In this document: in pieces, positions 38,387 through 41,460 of the stretch | Layout: every line of letters starts with the position of its first letter | Numbering within the stretch: the stretch's first letter is position 1 | NCBI GenBank assembly: GCA_015852425.1 | Contig: JAAAIG010000265.1 | Location: 1-41,460 of the forward strand | DNA from: Gryganskiella cystojenkinii | Taxonomy: Eukaryota; Mortierellomycota; Mortierellomycetes; Mortierellales; Mortierellaceae | Direction of reading: 5' to 3' | DNA: 41,460 bases | Program-made: the position numbers and the translations under genes | Notes under the pieces: model-generated | Seen by the model: the letters and a program-made list of their open reading frames with translations, nothing else | Database searches by the model: none | Told to the model about the DNA's origin: nothing

Positions 38387-40879
38387 TCATAGTCTTCGTC
38401 GCTTTTGACGAGGCTTGGGGCGGTTGACGACTTCTGTAGGGTCGTCATCAGAGTCATAGTCAGAATCAAAGAATGAAGTGAATTCCAAGATCGACTCAGA
38501 AGTGGGCGACGTAGACGGCGACATCGAGGGCACGGTCACAGGTGGTGTTGTAGGGGGCACCAGTCCTGTCGTGGTTGGAACTCCACCTGCAGCAGTCGAG
38601 GTTGGGACTGCGACATGTGAAGTTTGGACCGAAATCGTAGGTTGACTAGCACCGGAAGTAGAGTTGCTCGTTAAAGGAACCGTCGAATAAAACCCACTCA
38701 AAGGAGAGTATCCAGTTGTGGTGGAAAGACTGGCGATAGTCGAAGAAGGGTTGATAACAGAATTAAAAGGTGAAGCAGGATAGTGCCTTGTGGTAGGACT
38801 GACAGTTGTAGAAGGGACAACCGTAGAAAGAGCTGTCGTAGAACGAAGAATAGCGGGAGCAAGAGTGGTTGAAGGCGTAGCTGCGAAAGAATTTGTTGTA
38901 GAAGGAACCATCACAAATCGAACCGTGGGAGCAGGGACGGTAGTAGGTGGAGGAGGGACGGTAGTAGGTGGAGCAGCCGTGGAAGGACCTGTAACTGATG
39001 GATGTGCGGTTGAAAGACCCGCGGTTGAAGGATGTACAGTTGAAGAACCGGCTGTTGATGGCCCGGCTGTTGATGGCCCGGCTGTTAATGGACCTCTCAA
39101 GGAAATCGTAGGCCGACAAGGAATATTAGCTGCAGTTATGTTACTCATGCCTGCCGTTCCAGTACCAACGCCCGCACTTAAGATCGAACCTGCACTCGAT
39201 TTCCTCTTCAGTGTCCTTGAGTGTCTCCTGTCCTGAAGGTTCTTCCATCCCTTCTTTTGCTTCTGCACTCTTGCAGGTGTACCACTGAAGTTATCCTCTT
39301 CCTCTTCCTCTTCAGAGTGTAACGGGAACATAATATTCAGTATCTCGGCTGAAATAGGTGGGGACAGGGTTCCCGAGGACGAGGGTGAAGGGATCTTCGG
39401 TGGTGACACAGAACACTCGTTCGAAGACGGTACCATATGAAGCACGGGCGGCGACAACGAAGACTCCGCCGAATAGGTGTGCAGCGCCATCGCCGCCGCA
39501 CTTCCCCTTTCTTCTCCTATTCTACGACCGCTACCGCCAGTCATCTGCTCTGTAAAATTCGCGAAGGGCTTTCTACTCGTCGAGTACATGGCAGGAGCAG
39601 TTGTCACCGTGGCGGTGGTGGTGGCCAGAGTGGGGTTGGGAGTCTCGTGGAAAGCTGAAGGCAGAGCGGATGAATGATCCTGGCCTGTACCCCCTGGAAA
39701 CATTTCCTTCATCTTGTCCATGAGAAGGACCATGTGCCTGGAGAGATGGTCGATGTTTGAATTGGCCCATCGGTTCTGTTCCTGGAGTTCGAGGATCTGG
39801 TTTGTGGTATGTTGTTGGTGTTGTAGACTTCGTTGACGTTGTTCCTGTTGGTACTGAAGTTGATAGAATGGATCGAACGTTCCTGTAGCTCTAGAGAAAG
39901 GGCGAGTGGACCAGCGGTGACTGTTGTCTTCACAGACGTCCATGGAGATAAAGCCGTCTCCGGTTGAGAAGGACGACGAGATCGCAACGTTCGTAACTGG
40001 GGCGAGGGTTGTAGTGTTGGTCGCAGGTACAATAACAGCAGCAGCAGCAGCAGGCAAAGCGGCATTGGTCGTGGTGACGGATGACGACGACAACTCATCG
40101 GGAGCGGCGGTCGATGAGGCCCCCGCAGGCAGCGAATTGACCGTGGCGGTGGCAGTAAGTTGTTGCTGGACCTGTGGATTGGTAGTAAGCGCAGAACCAG
40201 GAAGATGGAAGGTCGGAGAAAGCGAAAGAGGAAAAATCGAGGGTGTCAACTGAGAGGAGGAAGCGGCAGGAACTAAGAAAGGAGCCGCTGTGACGGAGTT
40301 TGTTGGAAGAAGAAGAGGAGGTGAAGAAACAAGAGAAGTCGCTGGCTCCTGATGAACCACTGGGGTTAGAGCGATACCACCCGTAGCCGTTGTGGCAGTC
40401 GAATTCGCGCCGGTCGATAGAGCTACACCGAAGGTGGAGGAGGGCGCTGGAACTGTACTAGTGGCTGCAAGTGTGTCAACCCTTATCGTAGTAGTCACGG
40501 GTTCAAGATGCAATCCTGAGACTCGTGCCGTGACGGTCGGTGGTGATAGACCCGGCTGGGTTAGGAGGGGGGGTTCTCGGGTGACTGCGGGGTGATGGAT
40601 TTCAACACCCTGGGAGGGAGAAAGAAACTGACCCTGTTGAGGAACCTCAAAGGTCGGCCCACTATTTGGGCACGCGTACACATGAACGTGGCCGTAGTTG
40701 TTCAAGGTGTCAAAAACCGAACTCTGGATTATGGATGGCGTCCCCGTGGTTACGGAATTCATCGAGTTTTTCCGGATGGGAGGACCACGGTCAGTGGTGG
40801 CAGCAGCGGCAGCGGCAGCAGATGTTGGAGAAAGCTCTCTGGAGAGAGGGGGTTTCTGACGAGTTGATGGAGTGGACAT
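38387..40879 (-). CDS. Ser/Thr/Pro-rich low-complexity protein with NNYGHVHVYA motif
   Basis: 830 aa from ATG at 40879; the frame is open further upstream but with no earlier ATG. Layout: an Ala run, the motif NNYGHVHVYA at residues 60-69, a long Ser/Thr/Pro/Ala-rich region, a Gln-rich QLQYQQEQRQRSLQHQQH helix followed by a predicted coiled segment (NSNIDHLSRHMVLLMDKMKEMF), an EEEEEED run, a basic RRHSRTLKRKS cluster, PST-repeat region (TAGPSTAGPSTAGSST), and a C-terminus with DSDYDSDDD followed by KPRQKRRRL, a classical nuclear localisation signal. No folded domain is recognised. Nuclear scaffold or transcription-associated role is inference. It shares its motif with the protein at 8290-9669. 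Apparently intronless. Confidence 0.72.
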   Translation of the reverse strand: MSTPSTRQKPPLSRELSPTSAAAAAAATTDRGPPIRKNSMNSVTTGTPSIIQSSVFDTLNNYGHVHVYACPNSGPTFEVPQQGQFLSPSQGVEIHHPAVTREPPLLTQPGLSPPTVTARVSGLHLEPVTTTIRVDTLAATSTVPAPSSTFGVALSTGANSTATTATGGIALTPVVHQEPATSLVSSPPLLLPTNSVTAAPFLVPAASSSQLTPSIFPLSLSPTFHLPGSALTTNPQVQQQLTATATVNSLPAGASSTAAPDELSSSSVTTTNAALPAAAAAVIVPATNTTTLAPVTNVAISSSFSTGDGFISMDVCEDNSHRWSTRPFSRATGTFDPFYQLQYQQEQRQRSLQHQQHTTNQILELQEQNRWANSNIDHLSRHMVLLMDKMKEMFPGGTGQDHSSALPSAFHETPNPTLATTTATVTTAPAMYSTSRKPFANFTEQMTGGSGRRIGEERGSAAAMALHTYSAESSLSPPVLHMVPSSNECSVSPPKIPSPSSSGTLSPPISAEILNIMFPLHSEEEEEEDNFSGTPARVQKQKKGWKNLQDRRHSRTLKRKSSAGSILSAGVGTGTAGMSNITAANIPCRPTISLRGPLTAGPSTAGPSTAGSSTVHPSTAGLSTAHPSVTGPSTAAPPTTVPPPPTTVPAPTVRFVMVPSTTNSFAATPSTTLAPAILRSTTALSTVVPSTTVSPTTRHYPASPFNSVINPSSTIASLSTTTGYSPLSGFYSTVPLTSNSTSGASQPTISVQTSHVAVPTSTAAGGVPTTTGLVPPTTPPVTVPSMSPSTSPTSESILEFTSFFDSDYDSDDDPTEVVNRPKPRQKRRRL

Positions 40880-41460
40880 GTTCTTGGGTAGGAGCGACAG
40901 TTGGATCTGTTGTGGTTTTGTTATAGCCAAGGCGATATAGAGGTAAGATGTTATGCCGTTATACTGGAATAACCGTTGCGCTGAATCGTGCAACCTGAAT
41001 TTTTTTTTACGAACTGGTCTTGTGCCACCTTAGCAAGGGTCCTTGACTAGGATCTAGATGAGGATCCAAGGTCTTAAGAATAGGTGTCTTGAGATGAGAA
41101 ATAGTGATTAAAGTTATGTACTGTGAAGAGTGAATAGATGAAGGAAAAGAGAAAGAAAAGAGAAACCAGGGACGAAGACGGCTTGGATCTTCTTGAACAC
41201 TTTGTAGGGTTCGCTCTAAAAAAAAGAAAAAAATAAAAAAAGTGTGGTCACCTTTGTCACAAAAATGTCTCCAAGTCGGTGGCAGAAAAAAAAGGAAAAT
41301 ATCTAATTTTGTTTAATGCAATGGTCCCTTTTCGATGTTACAAATGGACCAGGAGAGGCTGAAAGACACAGTAGCCGAGAGAATGAAAAAAGTGGCCCAA
41401 CCTTAGACAAAAAAGAAAAATGACTGCTATGCATTTTGATGTCCAGGGGTTCAGGTGCGG
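40880..41460. other. Upstream flank with no supported gene
   Basis: 5' region of the 830-aa gene to the window end. Contains A-rich tracts (41219-41240 and 41285-41300). No TATA box or complete frame recognised. Confidence 0.5.

Noticed and set aside
38224..38469. Minus-strand 81-codon acidic frame
   Set aside because: Overlaps the end of the 830-aa gene in another frame; composition comes from an ATC/GAT microrepeat.
40880..40993. N-terminal extension of the 830-aa protein
   Set aside because: Needs a TTG start; the first ATG is at 40879, and the extension lacks similarity to the related protein.
1..41460. tRNA, rRNA, CRISPR arrays
   Set aside because: No tRNA-like TTCRA arm with matching stems, no rRNA core sequence and no regularly spaced identical repeats were seen by eye. 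A tRNAscan or Rfam run would settle this.

Overview
The window looks like nuclear DNA of a filamentous early-diverging fungus, most likely Mortierellomycota (Mortierella, Linnemannia or Podila type). Evidence: short GT-AG introns, mostly 100-170 nt; a fungal-type TOM40; a fungal nitrate-assimilation cluster; a CotH-like secreted protein; small secreted Cys-rich peptides; and NLR-associated, LRR, WD40 and F-box repeat genes with many broken relatives. The lineage call is inference from protein style, not from a marker gene.

Layout. 0-6 kb: a three-domain Kazal inhibitor (+), a 4-Cys secreted peptide (-) followed by a decayed partial copy of its own propeptide, a ~213 bp tandem repeat, a kinase remnant and a two-exon CotH-like gene (-). 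6-8.3 kb: degenerate repeats and a broken gene. 8.3-13.4 kb: two minus-strand genes for long low-complexity, probably nuclear proteins. The second (four exons, 734 aa) starts back to back with TOM40 (+, five exons, 335 aa) across a 433 bp divergent promoter. 16-20 kb: a decayed stretch where a non-LTR reverse transcriptase remnant runs straight into a WD40-repeat remnant. 20.3-22.7 kb: a two-exon LRR protein of 793 aa (-). 23.7 kb: a 59-aa secreted knottin-like peptide (-). 24.6-35 kb: the nitrate-assimilation cluster. 35.4-38 kb: two converging pseudogenes, one with a ubiquitin-protease-like His box and a Cys-rich segment, the other F-box/LRR type. 38.4-40.9 kb: an 830-aa Ser/Thr/Pro-rich protein (-).

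The nitrate cluster is the clearest functional unit. NRT2-type transporter (+) and nitrate reductase (-) diverge from a 726 bp promoter with GATA-type sites, and siroheme nitrite reductase (-) lies behind nitrate reductase. Together they import nitrate, reduce it to nitrite and then to ammonium. The nitrite reductase frame is interrupted here only by an assembly fold-back next to a 10-N gap.

The most novel-looking signals are (1) a ten-residue motif, NNYGH-[MV]-H-[FV]-YA, shared by two otherwise unrelated low-complexity proteins 31 kb apart, with synonymous divergence suggesting protein-level constraint, and (2) the small knottin-like secreted peptide. All exon joins were read by eye from splice consensus and frame. 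No RNA-seq or database search was available.
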